64,000 nt of DNA from Bacteroidales bacterium. GTDB lineage: Bacteria; Bacteroidota; Bacteroidia; Bacteroidales; P3. The position numbers and the translations under genes are program-made. The notes below the pieces were generated by a model. That model ran no database searches. It had not been told where the DNA came from and saw only the letters and a program-made list of their open reading frames with translations. The stretch is from NCBI GenBank assembly GCA_017479385.1, contig JAFVCE010000006.1, forward strand, positions 1 to 64,000, in the 5' to 3' direction. The stretch's first letter is position 1, and every line of letters begins with the position of its first letter. Positions 50,906 through 60,167 of this stretch are shown piece by piece.

Positions 50906-52156
50906 TTACAGGTTCTGCCCTGCTGCGTGGGCGGTGGTGAAGGCCAACTGCAGGTTGTAGCCACCGGTGTCGGCGTCGAGGTCGAGCACCTCGCCAGCAA
51001 AGTAGAGGCCCGCCACGAGGCGCGACTCCATGGTCTTGGGGTTGACCTCGGCCAGCGACACTCCGCCTTGGGTAACGATGGCCTCGTTGTAGCCATGGGT
51101 ACCAACAAGCGTAAACTCCACCCCTTTGAGGAAGGCGAGCAGGCGACGGCGCTCGGCGGCGTTGACCTGATGGAGGCGCTTGTAATACTCGATGTGCAAA
51201 CGTTTGAGGGCCAGAGGCACGAGCTCGGCCGGCAGCCAAAGGCGCAGTGCGTCGTTGAAGAGGCGTTTGCCCTGGGCGTCGAAATCGGCCTGCAGGCGGC
51301 GGTCAAGTTCGTCGGCTGGCACGGCTGGCTTAAGGTCTACGCGGGCAGTGAGCTTCTGCCCCTCGTTGAGCAGGCGGCTCACCTCGCGGCTGGTCGAGAG
51401 CACTATGGGGCCAGCCAAGCCGTCGGTGGCGAAAGCCATCTCGCCGAAATGGCGAGCCACGATTTTGCCGTCGGGGTTAGCGACCGAGAGTTCGACGTTG
51501 CGCAGCGTGAAGCCCACCACCTCGGGCGGGAGTGGTTCGCTGCAAGTGAGGGCCACGAGCGACGGCACCTGCGACACCACGGAGTGGCCTGCCTCGGCAG
51601 CCATCATGTAGCCAGCCCCTGTCGAGCCGGTGGTGGGGTACGACAGTCCGCCCGTTGCCACGAGCACACGAGTGGCAGCCAAGCGTGTGCCGTCGGCCAA
51701 GCGCACTCCGCCAACGTGGCGCGTACCGTCTGGCCACTGGTCTATGGCCAGAGTGCGGACGACGCAGTTGCGTCTGATTTCGACGTTTGGGCGACGCTCA
51801 AGGTCGCCAATCATGGCCAAAAAAATATCGAGTGATTTGCCACTTTTGGGGAACACGCGTCCGCCACGCTCCTCGACGAGGGGCACTCCGCGGCTTTCGA
51901 AAAACTCCATCAACTCGCGGTTGAAGAAACGCGAGGCCGAGTTGCGCACAAAACGGCTGTCGGAGCCCACATGACCCAAAAATTCGCGCAACGGGGCGGT
52001 ATTGGTCAGGTTGCAGCGCCCTTTGCCAGTTATGCGAAGCTTGAGTCCAGGCTGGCCCATCTTTTCGAGCAAGAGGACTTCGCGACCGCGCTCGGCAGCG
52101 ACGATGGCAGCCATCATTCCGGCAGCGCCGGCTCCGATAATGATTGCGTCGGCCAT
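50906..52156 (-). CDS. HI0933/BaiN-family FAD-dependent oxidoreductase
   Basis: The 416-residue flavoprotein has the N-terminal dinucleotide motif IIIGAGAAGMMAAIVAAERG, the family signature GLKLRITGKGRCNLTNT, GRVFPKSGKSLDIFLAMI, VLVATGGLSYPTTGSTGAGY, and the C-terminal GGVSLAEVNPKTMESRLVAGLYFAGEVLDLDADTGGYNLQ. The physiological substrate of this widespread family is uncertain. It follows the stress-protein gene by 9 bases on the minus strand. Confidence 0.92.
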   Translation of the reverse strand: MADAIIIGAGAAGMMAAIVAAERGREVLLLEKMGQPGLKLRITGKGRCNLTNTAPLREFLGHVGSDSRFVRNSASRFFNRELMEFFESRGVPLVEERGGRVFPKSGKSLDIFLAMIGDLERRPNVEIRRNCVVRTLAIDQWPDGTRHVGGVRLADGTRLAATRVLVATGGLSYPTTGSTGAGYMMAAEAGHSVVSQVPSLVALTCSEPLPPEVVGFTLRNVELSVANPDGKIVARHFGEMAFATDGLAGPIVLSTSREVSRLLNEGQKLTARVDLKPAVPADELDRRLQADFDAQGKRLFNDALRLWLPAELVPLALKRLHIEYYKRLHQVNAAERRRLLAFLKGVEFTLVGTHGYNEAIVTQGGVSLAEVNPKTMESRLVAGLYFAGEVLDLDADTGGYNLQLAFTTAHAAGQNL

Positions 52157-52165
52157 CGTTGGGGG

Positions 52166-53005
52166 TCAGATTTTAGCAGAAACGTTAATGTAGTCCTCGG
52201 GGTGGATGCAGAGCACCGGAATTTGCGAACGGTGCACAATCTGCTGAGCATTGGTGCCGAGGAAGAGTTGGGCAATGATTTTGTCCTGCTCGGTGTTGAT
52301 AATAATGAGGTCGGCATTGAGGCCGTCGGCAAAACTCAGAACCGCGTCGGAGTAGTCGCTATATTTCTGAATAGTAGTGCTGTAGCGTATGTGTTCCTGC
52401 TCCAGGTAGTCGGTAGCCTGCTTCATATAGGTGCGGAGCGACGACTCGTCTTCGGCCATTTCGAGCAGACCGAGTATGCAGACTTCCGAATCGAACACCT
52501 TGGCCATAGAGGCTGCGGGTGGCACTTTCTGGCGCGAGTTGGCGTTGATGCGCAGTGGTACGACAATGCGCTCTAACTTTTTGTGGAAGTTGAAGCCCTC
52601 GCGCACGGTCAAGACCGGGCATGAGGCTTCCTGCACAATGCGGGCGGCAGTAGAGCCGATGAGGTATTTTTCGAAGCCCGAAGCGCCGTTGGTGCCGATA
52701 ACAATCATGATGGCCGACTCGCGACGGCCCACGGCGGCGAGGCCAGCACCCACTTTGCCGTTATAGACTTCGTGGCGCATGGTGCCGTACTTCAGGTGTG
52801 GCTGCCACTCGTCGCAGAGCGTGGCGAGCTTGGCATCGGCCAAGTGGGCCATGGTGTTGGTCTGCTCGTCAGAGAAGAGTATTTTGGCGCGTTGGGCCCA
52901 CACCAGCAAAATGTCGGTCTGCATACGGTTAGCAATGTCGACAGCCAACTCGAGGGCCACATACGACCCACTTGAAAAATCGGTTCCAACTAATATAGGT
53001 CTCAT
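52166..53005 (-). CDS. Tandem universal stress protein
   Basis: The 279 residues form two UspA-like domains. The first (1-145) starts RPILVGTDFSSGSYVALELAVDIA and carries the ATP-binding pattern GTNGASGFEKYLIGSTA (G-x2-G-x9-G-S). The second (about 150-279) lacks that pattern and is probably non-nucleotide-binding. No clear promoter box; it is the first gene of a pair with the flavoprotein. Confidence 0.9.
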   Translation of the reverse strand: MRPILVGTDFSSGSYVALELAVDIANRMQTDILLVWAQRAKILFSDEQTNTMAHLADAKLATLCDEWQPHLKYGTMRHEVYNGKVGAGLAAVGRRESAIMIVIGTNGASGFEKYLIGSTAARIVQEASCPVLTVREGFNFHKKLERIVVPLRINANSRQKVPPAASMAKVFDSEVCILGLLEMAEDESSLRTYMKQATDYLEQEHIRYSTTIQKYSDYSDAVLSFADGLNADLIIINTEQDKIIAQLFLGTNAQQIVHRSQIPVLCIHPEDYINVSAKI

Positions 53006-53146
53006 TTATGGTGTTATTTCGTCTTTTTATTGGTTACTTTTCATAGTCTATTAAATAATAATAACGCAACGAAAAGTTTTTTATTGTGTATTTGCAGCAC
53101 TTTTTTATAAAAAAAATGTTGTGCCACTACTATGCGAGCCGTGGCG

Positions 53147-53944
53147 CTAATCGTCGAAGTAGATGAGCACCGTGTCGCCTGGGCGGACGCCGATGAGTTT
53201 CGTGGCCGAAGCCTCCTTGAGGGCCAACTCGAGGTAGCCCGTGGCCGAAACGGTGAGCAGTAATCGCACCGAGTTGCGGCTTGTTTGACGCACCTCATCG
53301 TAGCCCGGCGAGAGTTCGGTAACGGTGTATTCGCGCACCACGAGGTGAAAACGGCGGCCACGGCGCAGAGCCTCGAACTCGCTATGGGTGAGCGAGAGGT
53401 AGATGTTGCCATACGAGTCGGCGTAGGTAACATAAACGCTCAGGCGCGAGCCATCGTCGACATAGGTGGGCACTTGGCGACGGTTGAGCGTATCGACTGC
53501 CACGCCGAGCGAGTCGAACGGCTCGCCTTGTGCAATCATCACCGCCACCTTGCAAAAAAGATTGTAGGCTGCGAAGGTAAAATAGTCGCTATCTTGAAAC
53601 ACGTGCAGCTGCACAGCACGCGTAAAATCGTTGCCAAACACGGCATAGGGCAGGCCGTTGTCGGTACAAATAAAATACTGGCCGCGGTATTCTATGGCCA
53701 CAAAACTCTGGTCGATGGTCTCCTCTGAATTGACGTCGATGATGTGAATCGTCCCCTCCGGGAAGGTGGTGCAGGCACTCCGCACCACGAATACCGCCTG
53801 CACAATGTTGTAGGGCTCTAATCCGAGCGCAATATCGACCACGTTGGCATCGGGCAATTGAGAAAAAATTCGCCCTTTCACCATGCCGGCGAAAAAATCT
53901 CGCGAACCCCAGTCCGCTGTCAATGTGATAATTGGCCTACTCAT
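53147..53944 (-). CDS. DUF62 family S-adenosylmethionine hydrolase (chlorinase/fluorinase fold)
   Basis: This 265-residue protein has the family opening ITLTADWGSRDFFAGMVKGRI, IHIIDVNSEE and YFICTDNGLPYAVFG, the second domain ending GVRPGDTVLIYF. Family members of this kind hydrolyse SAM to adenosine and methionine rather than halogenate. The usual HxVDPGVG phrase is changed to IHIIDVNSEE, so the activity needs care. It is divergent from sufC; both promoters lie within 130 bases. Confidence 0.85.
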   Translation of the reverse strand: MSRPIITLTADWGSRDFFAGMVKGRIFSQLPDANVVDIALGLEPYNIVQAVFVVRSACTTFPEGTIHIIDVNSEETIDQSFVAIEYRGQYFICTDNGLPYAVFGNDFTRAVQLHVFQDSDYFTFAAYNLFCKVAVMIAQGEPFDSLGVAVDTLNRRQVPTYVDDGSRLSVYVTYADSYGNIYLSLTHSEFEALRRGRRFHLVVREYTVTELSPGYDEVRQTSRNSVRLLLTVSATGYLELALKEASATKLIGVRPGDTVLIYFDD

Positions 53945-53963
53945 ATCAAAACAAAAGTCTGTG

Positions 53964-53993
53964 CAAAGTTACAAAAAAAACTCCAAAGCCAAA
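53964..53993 (-). promoter_or_regulatory. Promoter of the DUF62 gene
   Basis: On the minus strand, TTTG (53993-53990), an 18-base spacer and TAACTTTG (53971-53964), 19 bases before the ATG. Confidence 0.7.
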
Positions 53994-54002
53994 AGTTTTT
54001 TG

Positions 54003-54010
54003 TAAATTTG
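54003..54010 (+). promoter_or_regulatory. -7 box of sufC operon
   Basis: TAAATTTG on the plus strand, 63 bases before sufC ATG 54074. It would drive sufC-sufD-porE-like-msbA-like, whose genes are spaced by at most 9 bases. Confidence 0.65.
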
Positions 54011-54073
54011 TAATTGCCGGCCATCCACGTCCGACAACATAAAATATTGTAAATCATAAAAATAGAATAAAAT

Positions 54074-54828
<755 letters not shown>

Positions 54829-54832
<4 letters not shown>

Positions 54833-55758
54833 TACGCAAAGACCAACTGCCCGACATCTGGGGCGACAACTGGCAATGTAGTGCGCCACTAAAAGTGCTC
54901 GACACCATTCGTGGCGAAAGCACACCGATGGTGATTGTGGACGAAGAGAACTACAAACTCTTCCGCATCAACCCCACCGAAGGCTATACCCCACTCGCCG
55001 GCAACAACGATAACCTCGAAATTGTTATCGACGAACGTTCCTCGCTCGACCTCTACCACCTGCAGTTCATGAACAACGAGCGCAACACCAAGCTCAATAT
55101 CACCATGAGAGCAGGGGCTCGACTGCGGCTCTGCACCGTCACCCTCGGTGGGCAACGCGTGCGCAACAATATTGCGATACGCATGGTGGGCGAAGGCTGC
55201 GAACTCGAAGCCAACGGTCTTTACCTCATGGACCGCGACCAAGAGTGCGACAACTACATATTTGTTGAGCACGCTACACCCCACTGCACCAGCCGCACAC
55301 TCTACAAAGGCATTATCGACGACGCCGCTCGAGCCCGCTTCAACGGCCACGTGCTGGTGCAAGATGGAGCCGTGAAGACCGAAGCATACCAAACCAACCG
55401 CAACATCCTACTGACCGATAAAGCCCATGTAGACACACGCCCGTTCCTCGAAATCTACAACGACGACGTAAAATGCTCGCACGGCAGCACCATAGGCCAA
55501 CTCGACGAGCAGGCCCTCTTCTACCTCCGTTCGCGCGGCATTAGCCAACGCACAGCCGTAACAATGCTCAGCTATGCGTTCTGCGACGAGGTTGTGCGCT
55601 CTATTGCCGTTCCGCAACTGCGCGACACCGTGGCCGACATGGTCAAGAAACGCCTACATGGCGAACTCTCGGCCTCGTGCGACGACTGCGCCATTAAATG
55701 CACCACACCCTGCAACGGCGAGGATTCGAATTTCGTTATAGATACCTCTCAACTATAG
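54829..55758 (+). CDS. sufD: SufD, short form with C-terminal Cys cluster
   Basis: SufD partners SufB and SufC in the Fe-S scaffold. The 309 residues cover the beta-helix core (NLEIVIDERSSLDLYHLQF ... ARLRLCTVTLGGQ ... HVDTRPFLEIYNDDVKCSHGSTIG, with the conserved His) and the C-terminal helices (DEQALFYLRSRGISQRTAVTML). The usual product is about 430-450 residues, so the N-terminal helical region is missing. The end carries Cys284, 287, 291 and 295 (C-x2-C-x3-C-x3-C), which I do not know as a SufD feature. The start is fixed by ATGA overlap with sufC. Confidence 0.88.
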
Positions 55759-55767
55759 CCCAACGCC

Positions 55768-57642
55768 ATGAAACACGTTGTTGCCACCGCCATAGCCCTG
55801 CTGCTCTGCCTGCCCATAGTTGCCCAAACTGCGGGGTGTGGCCCAGTTGTGCGCAGCAACGACCGCCAACAATACGACCAAGCCGTGGCAGCCTACCAGC
55901 GCAAAGATTATACTGGATGCGCCACAGCAATGCGCAAAATTTCGGCCAAAAATCCCAAAGCCCCCGACCCTTATTTCTACCTCGGAATGTGCGCCGTGCG
56001 CAAAGACTTCAACACGGTGGGCATACGTCGCTACTTTACAAAACTCATAAGCCTATGCCCCGACTATCCAAACCCGTTGGCGCACTACTATATGGGCGTT
56101 ATCTACTACAGCGACGACCGCTTTGACGAAGCCGTAGAGTGCCTGCAACGCTATTTCGACATGGTGTCGATTTCGGCCGACAAAGAGGCCCAAGCTGCCT
56201 ACGCCGAGGCCTCTAACTACCTGCACTGGGCCACCTTCTTGGCCGAAGCCACACGCAACCAAGTGCCATTCTTCCCCACTGTCGTACGAGGCGCCTCGTC
56301 TAAACACAACGAGAGCTTGCCATACCTCAGTCCCGACGGCAAAACGATGTACTACCTGCGCCAGGTGCCAGTCGAGAAGAACCGCACCTTCTACGCCCGC
56401 GACATCGAAGAGAAAGCCTACCAGCTGCACTACAGTCGCTGGCGCGACACCTCGTTCTCGGCAGGAGAGCCGCTCGACGAGCCCTTCAACCAGGGCGAGA
56501 GCGAGGGCTCCCCCACCCTCACCGCCGATGGTCGCACGCTCTACTACTCGGTGCTCACGGCTGGCGCTCACGGCTATGCCAACTGCGACATATTCTACAC
56601 CGTGAACCGAGGCGGCAAGTGGGACGAACGGCGCAACGCAGGCCGCAACGTGAACGGCGAAAACACCTGGGAGTCGCAACCATCTATCACCCCCGACGGG
56701 CAATACCTCTACTTTGCCTCGAACCGCCAGGGCGGACAGGGTGGCACCGACATCTGGCGCTGCCATCGCCTACCCAATGGCGACTGGAGCCGCGCCGAAA
56801 ACCTCGGACCAACCGTGAACACTGCTGGCGACGAGAAGTGCCCTTTCATTCACGCCGATGGGCACACACTCTATTTCGCCTCGAACGGCTGGCAAGGCTT
56901 TGGCGGATACGACCTTTATTTTATAGACCTCGCCGACAACTACAACCAGCGCCCTACCAACCTCGGACTGCCCATCAACAGCGAGCGCGACGAAATTTGT
57001 TTTGGCGTGGCCACCGACGGCAAGATGGCATACTATTCCGGCCGCGCCACCGACTATGGTGGAGTGGGAGGAACCGACATTTTTAGCTTCGACCTCTACC
57101 CTGCCGCCGCCCCCGAACCCATGGCGCTACACACCTCGGCCGTGACCAACACCGACGGGCAACCGCTGCCAGCCACGGTAACCCTGCTGCGCGACGGCGC
57201 ACCCGACGCTGTATACCTGGCCGACTCGGCCGACGGATACGTGGCGCTCGTCCTCTCGTGCCAGACCACCAACTTGGTGTGCGCCTCGGCCACAGGCTAC
57301 CTACCCCTGGTAATGGCCATATCGGCCGCTAAAGCACGCTCTGCCAATGTGTTGCCAAAACGCTTAGAACTAAAACAACTCACCAACGGCGCTTCGCAAA
57401 CGGTAGACCTCGTGGTGCAAGAGGGCTTGGGCCTGACCGCCACGAGCCAAATGCTGCTACAGGCCTACGCCCAGTTCCTGCTGCAAAACCCGTCGGTCCA
57501 CGCCTCAATCGAGATGCCTCGCCGAGCCCATGCCAAAGAGGCCTACGACTACCTGCTACAACTCAAGCTGCGCCCCGAACGCCTAACCTACGACGGCGGC
57601 AGCGGCATTGCCTCGCCACGAATTGTTTTCTCAATACGATAG
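55768..57642 (+). CDS. PorE-like envelope protein (TPR, PD40 propeller, eroded OmpA domain)
   Basis: This 624-residue protein has a signal peptide (TAIALLLCLPIVAQ), TPR-like helices (about 25-160: YDQAVAAYQRKDYTGC ... NPLAHYYMGVIYYSDDRFDEAVECL), PD40-type propeller strands (about 170-430: YLSPDGKTMYYLRQV, SPTLTADGRTLYYSV, SITPDGQYLYFASNRQGGQGGTDIW), a small beta domain (about 445-520) and a C-terminal region aligning by eye with OmpA/PorE domains. This order matches PorE of Porphyromonas, a T9SS part that holds the machine to peptidoglycan. The last domain lacks the GHTD and RA signature residues. The lipobox is absent. Confidence 0.82.
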   Translation: MKHVVATAIALLLCLPIVAQTAGCGPVVRSNDRQQYDQAVAAYQRKDYTGCATAMRKISAKNPKAPDPYFYLGMCAVRKDFNTVGIRRYFTKLISLCPDYPNPLAHYYMGVIYYSDDRFDEAVECLQRYFDMVSISADKEAQAAYAEASNYLHWATFLAEATRNQVPFFPTVVRGASSKHNESLPYLSPDGKTMYYLRQVPVEKNRTFYARDIEEKAYQLHYSRWRDTSFSAGEPLDEPFNQGESEGSPTLTADGRTLYYSVLTAGAHGYANCDIFYTVNRGGKWDERRNAGRNVNGENTWESQPSITPDGQYLYFASNRQGGQGGTDIWRCHRLPNGDWSRAENLGPTVNTAGDEKCPFIHADGHTLYFASNGWQGFGGYDLYFIDLADNYNQRPTNLGLPINSERDEICFGVATDGKMAYYSGRATDYGGVGGTDIFSFDLYPAAAPEPMALHTSAVTNTDGQPLPATVTLLRDGAPDAVYLADSADGYVALVLSCQTTNLVCASATGYLPLVMAISAAKARSANVLPKRLELKQLTNGASQTVDLVVQEGLGLTATSQMLLQAYAQFLLQNPSVHASIEMPRRAHAKEAYDYLLQLKLRPERLTYDGGSGIASPRIVFSIR

Positions 57643-57647
57643 CCACC

Positions 57648-59486
57648 ATGAAGTCGTTGCAGCCCATAATGCGAGTGTTCCGCTATCTGCGCTTTTTCAA
57701 GAAAGAGATTGCGCTCAACCTCGTGTTCAATCTGCTGCACGTGTTCTTCAACCTCTTCTCGTTTGTGCTCATCATCCCCTTTGCCGAACTGCTGTTTGGC
57801 CTCACGCCAGTGGCCGACACCTGCCCCGAGCTGGGTTGGGACCAGCACAGCCTAACCCAGTGGGCTTTGTGGCACCTTTACCAATATCGCGAAAGCCTCG
57901 GCCTGTGGCGTTGCCTGCTCATTGTGGCTGGCGGATACCTGACCTGTTCGCTGCTGAGCAACCTTTTCAGATACCTCGGTATGCACTACCTCAGCCCCAT
58001 TCGCAACGGCATTATCGAGCGACTGAGGAACGATATATACCACAAAATCACCATCTTACCGGTGTCGTTTTTCACCACCGGGCGCCGTGGCGACATCATG
58101 AGCCGTATGTCTAACGACCTGGTCGACGTAGAGTGGAGCGTAGTATGCACCCTACAGTCGCTCATCAAAGACCCCATCAACATCATCGTGTTCTGCGCCA
58201 CGCTCATCTACATCAGTCCGCTACTTTTCCTTCTTTTTTTAGCCATATTGCCGCTCACCGTTTTCCTCATTGCCCGTGTTGGGCAGAGCCTGAAAAAGAG
58301 CTCGGCGCGCGGCCAGCAGCGACTGGGCGACCTCTTTGCCACGCTCGAGGAGTCTATAGACGGCTTTCGAGCCATCAAGGCCTTTAACCGCGAAGCGGAG
58401 CAGACACGCCACTTTGGCGAAATCAACCGCCAATACAGCCGCACGATGGTGCGCGTGGCCTCGCGCCGCGAACTGAGCGGCCCGCTGTCTGAGGTGCTGG
58501 GCACCCTGGGGCTGGTGGCCATCCTCATCGTGGGCGGATGGTTTGTCATCAGCGGGCGGCTGCAGTCGTCGGTCTTCATCTTCTTTGTCATCATCTTTGC
58601 GCGGCTCATACCGCCCGTACAGTCCATAGTTAAGTCGTATAGCAGTTTGCAGAAAGGCAGCGCCTCGGCAGCACGTTTTTTCAACATTCTCGACGCCGAC
58701 GAGACCATTATCGAAGCCCCCGACGCGGTGGTGATAGACCGCTTCGAGCGCGCCATCGAGTACCGAAACGTGTCGTTCGGCTACGAGGGAGCCGACGGGG
58801 TGGCAGTGCCGGTTCTGCGCAACATCAACCTCAACATCGAGCGCGGGCGGACGGTTGCCGTGGTCGGCCCTTCGGGCGCAGGAAAGACCACACTTGTAGA
58901 CCTCCTGCCCCGCTTCTACGACTGCACCGAGGGCGAGATTTTGGTCGACGGCCTACCGCTGCGCCGCGCCAACATCAACTCGCTGCGCGCGCTGATGGGC
59001 ATTGTTACCCAAAGCTGCATACTTTTTAACGACACGGTGGCCAACAACATTGCCTTCGGCCAAAGCTGCTACTCGATGGATGAGGTGCGCCGCGCGGCTC
59101 GCATTGCGGGTGCCGACGAGTTTATCAGCGCCCTGCCCGAGGGCTACCAAACCGTTATCGGCGACCGCGGCATAACCCTCTCGGGCGGGCAACGCCAGCG
59201 GCTGAGCATAGCCAGGGCCGTGTTGCGCAATCCGCCAATACTCATACTCGACGAGGCCACGTCGGCCCTCGACTCGGAGTCTGAACACGCCGTACATGAG
59301 GCTCTCGAGAGCCTCATGCGCGGCCGGACCTCGATTGTCATCGCCCACAGGCTCTCGACCATAGCCAAAGCCGACGAGATTGTGGTGCTCAAAAATGGCG
59401 AAATAGTGGAGCGCGGAACCCATTCGGAGCTTGCAATTAGCGGCGGAACGTATAGCAAACTGCTTGAAATGCAGAGTTTTAACTAA
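57648..59486 (+). CDS. ABC exporter with fused membrane and ATPase domains (MsbA-like)
   Basis: The 612 residues hold six membrane helices (about 20-330) followed by an ATPase domain: Walker [18 protein letters not shown]-type Q-loop GIVTQSCILFNDTV, signature LSGGQRQRLSIARAVL, Walker B ILILDEATSALDSESE, and IAHRLSTIAKADEI. It would flip a lipid such as lipid A-core, or export another hydrophobic compound. An extra segment (about 45-80, TPVADTCPELGWDQHSL) sits between helices 1 and 2. It is 5 bases downstream of the PorE-like gene, last of the operon. Confidence 0.9.
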   Translation: MKSLQPIMRVFRYLRFFKKEIALNLVFNLLHVFFNLFSFVLIIPFAELLFGLTPVADTCPELGWDQHSLTQWALWHLYQYRESLGLWRCLLIVAGGYLTCSLLSNLFRYLGMHYLSPIRNGIIERLRNDIYHKITILPVSFFTTGRRGDIMSRMSNDLVDVEWSVVCTLQSLIKDPINIIVFCATLIYISPLLFLLFLAILPLTVFLIARVGQSLKKSSARGQQRLGDLFATLEESIDGFRAIKAFNREAEQTRHFGEINRQYSRTMVRVASRRELSGPLSEVLGTLGLVAILIVGGWFVISGRLQSSVFIFFVIIFARLIPPVQSIVKSYSSLQKGSASAARFFNILDADETIIEAPDAVVIDRFERAIEYRNVSFGYEGADGVAVPVLRNINLNIERGRTVAVVGPSGAGKTTLVDLLPRFYDCTEGEILVDGLPLRRANINSLRALMGIVTQSCILFNDTVANNIAFGQSCYSMDEVRRAARIAGADEFISALPEGYQTVIGDRGITLSGGQRQRLSIARAVLRNPPILILDEATSALDSESEHAVHEALESLMRGRTSIVIAHRLSTIAKADEIVVLKNGEIVERGTHSELAISGGTYSKLLEMQSFN

Positions 59487-59502
59487 ACAAATGAAGAAAA
59501 AT

Positions 59503-59533
59503 TTTGCCAATTCGCAAAAAATTAGTACTTTTG
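59503..59533 (+). promoter_or_regulatory. Promoter of tRNA-Val
   Basis: TTTG (59503-59506), a 19-base spacer and TACTTTTG (59526-59533), 16 bases before the tRNA 5' end. Confidence 0.8.
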
Positions 59534-59549
59534 CAACCGCAAAAACCAA

Positions 59550-59624
59550 GGGAGTATAGCTCAGCTGGTTCAGAGCGCCTGCCTTACAAGCAGGAGGTCA
59601 CTGGTTCGAACCCTGTTACTCCCA
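59550..59624 (+). tRNA. tRNA-Val (UAC anticodon)
   Basis: The acceptor stem GGGAGTA pairs with TACTCCC. D arm GCTC...GAGC, anticodon stem CCTGC/GCAGG with loop CTTACAA (anticodon TAC), and T arm CTGGTTCGAACCC are all present. 75 bases including the discriminator A; the 3' CCA is not encoded (ACCG follows). Confidence 0.96.
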
Positions 59625-59633
59625 CCGCCAACG

Positions 59634-59670
59634 GGCGGCCGCAGCCAAAAGCTGCGGCCGCCTTCATTTT
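59634..59670 (+). terminator. Terminator of tRNA-Val
   Basis: A 12-bp GC-rich stem GGCGGCCGCAGC (59634-59645)/GCTGCGGCCGCC (59651-59662) with loop CAAAA, then TTCATTTT. Confidence 0.85.
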
Positions 59671-59704
59671 GCCAAAACCCCGAAAAATACCCCCTCTCAA
59701 ATGG

Positions 59705-59781
59705 CTGAAAATCAGGGTTGAGGAGGGGTTAAAGAGGGGTTAAGGTCGTATTGAGGTCGAACAAGCATTGATACTGAGCCA
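59705..59781 (+). repeat. 11-bp-phased intergenic element, copy G (best copy)
   Basis: Seven 11-bp blocks in one register: CTGAAAATCAG, GGTTGAGGAGG, GGTTAAAGAGG, GGTTAAGGTCG, TATTGAGGTCG, AACAAGCATTG, ATACTGAGCCA. It lies 35 bases after the tRNA terminator and in the tRNA direction. Copies C and E share the same order of blocks. Confidence 0.93.
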
Positions 59782-59990
59782 CTTAAACCACAATTTTTGC
59801 CCAATTTTTGCTGCTCGCCTGCCCGATTTCTACCCCCACGCCGAGCCTCGGCAAGAGCACTTTTGGCCGAACCCAAACCCTTGTTGCCACCTTTTTGAAG
59901 GTTTTTTAAGAAAAGAAATGTTAAATTTTCATCGGCACACAATATTTTGCCATTTTTTGAGTTTTAATAGCAGTAAGAAACCAAAACCCA
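59782..59990 (+). other. Intergenic stretch before the 54-residue ORF
   Basis: About 210 bases without a convincing gene; with the tRNA terminator and copy G it fills the gap between tRNA-Val and the small ORF. A near -7 box (TATTTTG, 59943-59949) lies 41 bases before ATG 59991, one base short of the consensus. Confidence 0.4.
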
Positions 59991-60155
59991 ATGCGTATGA
60001 CAGAAGAATACAACTTTGCCGAAACCGCTAACAGCCTTGCTACCGACTGCCCCACCGAGCCGTCGCAACAGGTGGTGCGCAACATACTGGATTTTGCGCG
60101 CTGCTGCCAAGACATCAAGGTGGGCGACATCGAGATAAGCATCTCGCTCAATTAG
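59991..60155 (+). CDS. Small conserved-looking protein of 54 residues
   Basis: The frame starts ATG 59991 (or ATG 59997) and ends TAG 60153-60155. The C-terminal half VVRNILDFARCCQDIKVGDI then EISISLN looks like a real small protein: a helix with two adjacent Cys and a terminal strand. I recall similar short ORFs with an ARCC/SYA segment and an ISLN-like end in other Bacteroidales, but cannot check. It is followed within 13 bases by a strong bidirectional terminator, which supports transcription. Function unknown. Confidence 0.6.
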   Translation: MRMTEEYNFAETANSLATDCPTEPSQQVVRNILDFARCCQDIKVGDIEISISLN

Positions 60156-60167
60156 GCGGTGAGTTTA

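Noticed and set aside
59716-59759. Repeat copies as CRISPR or coding tandem repeats
   Set aside because: Units are contiguous without spacers and 11 bp is not a multiple of three; no cas genes are in the window.
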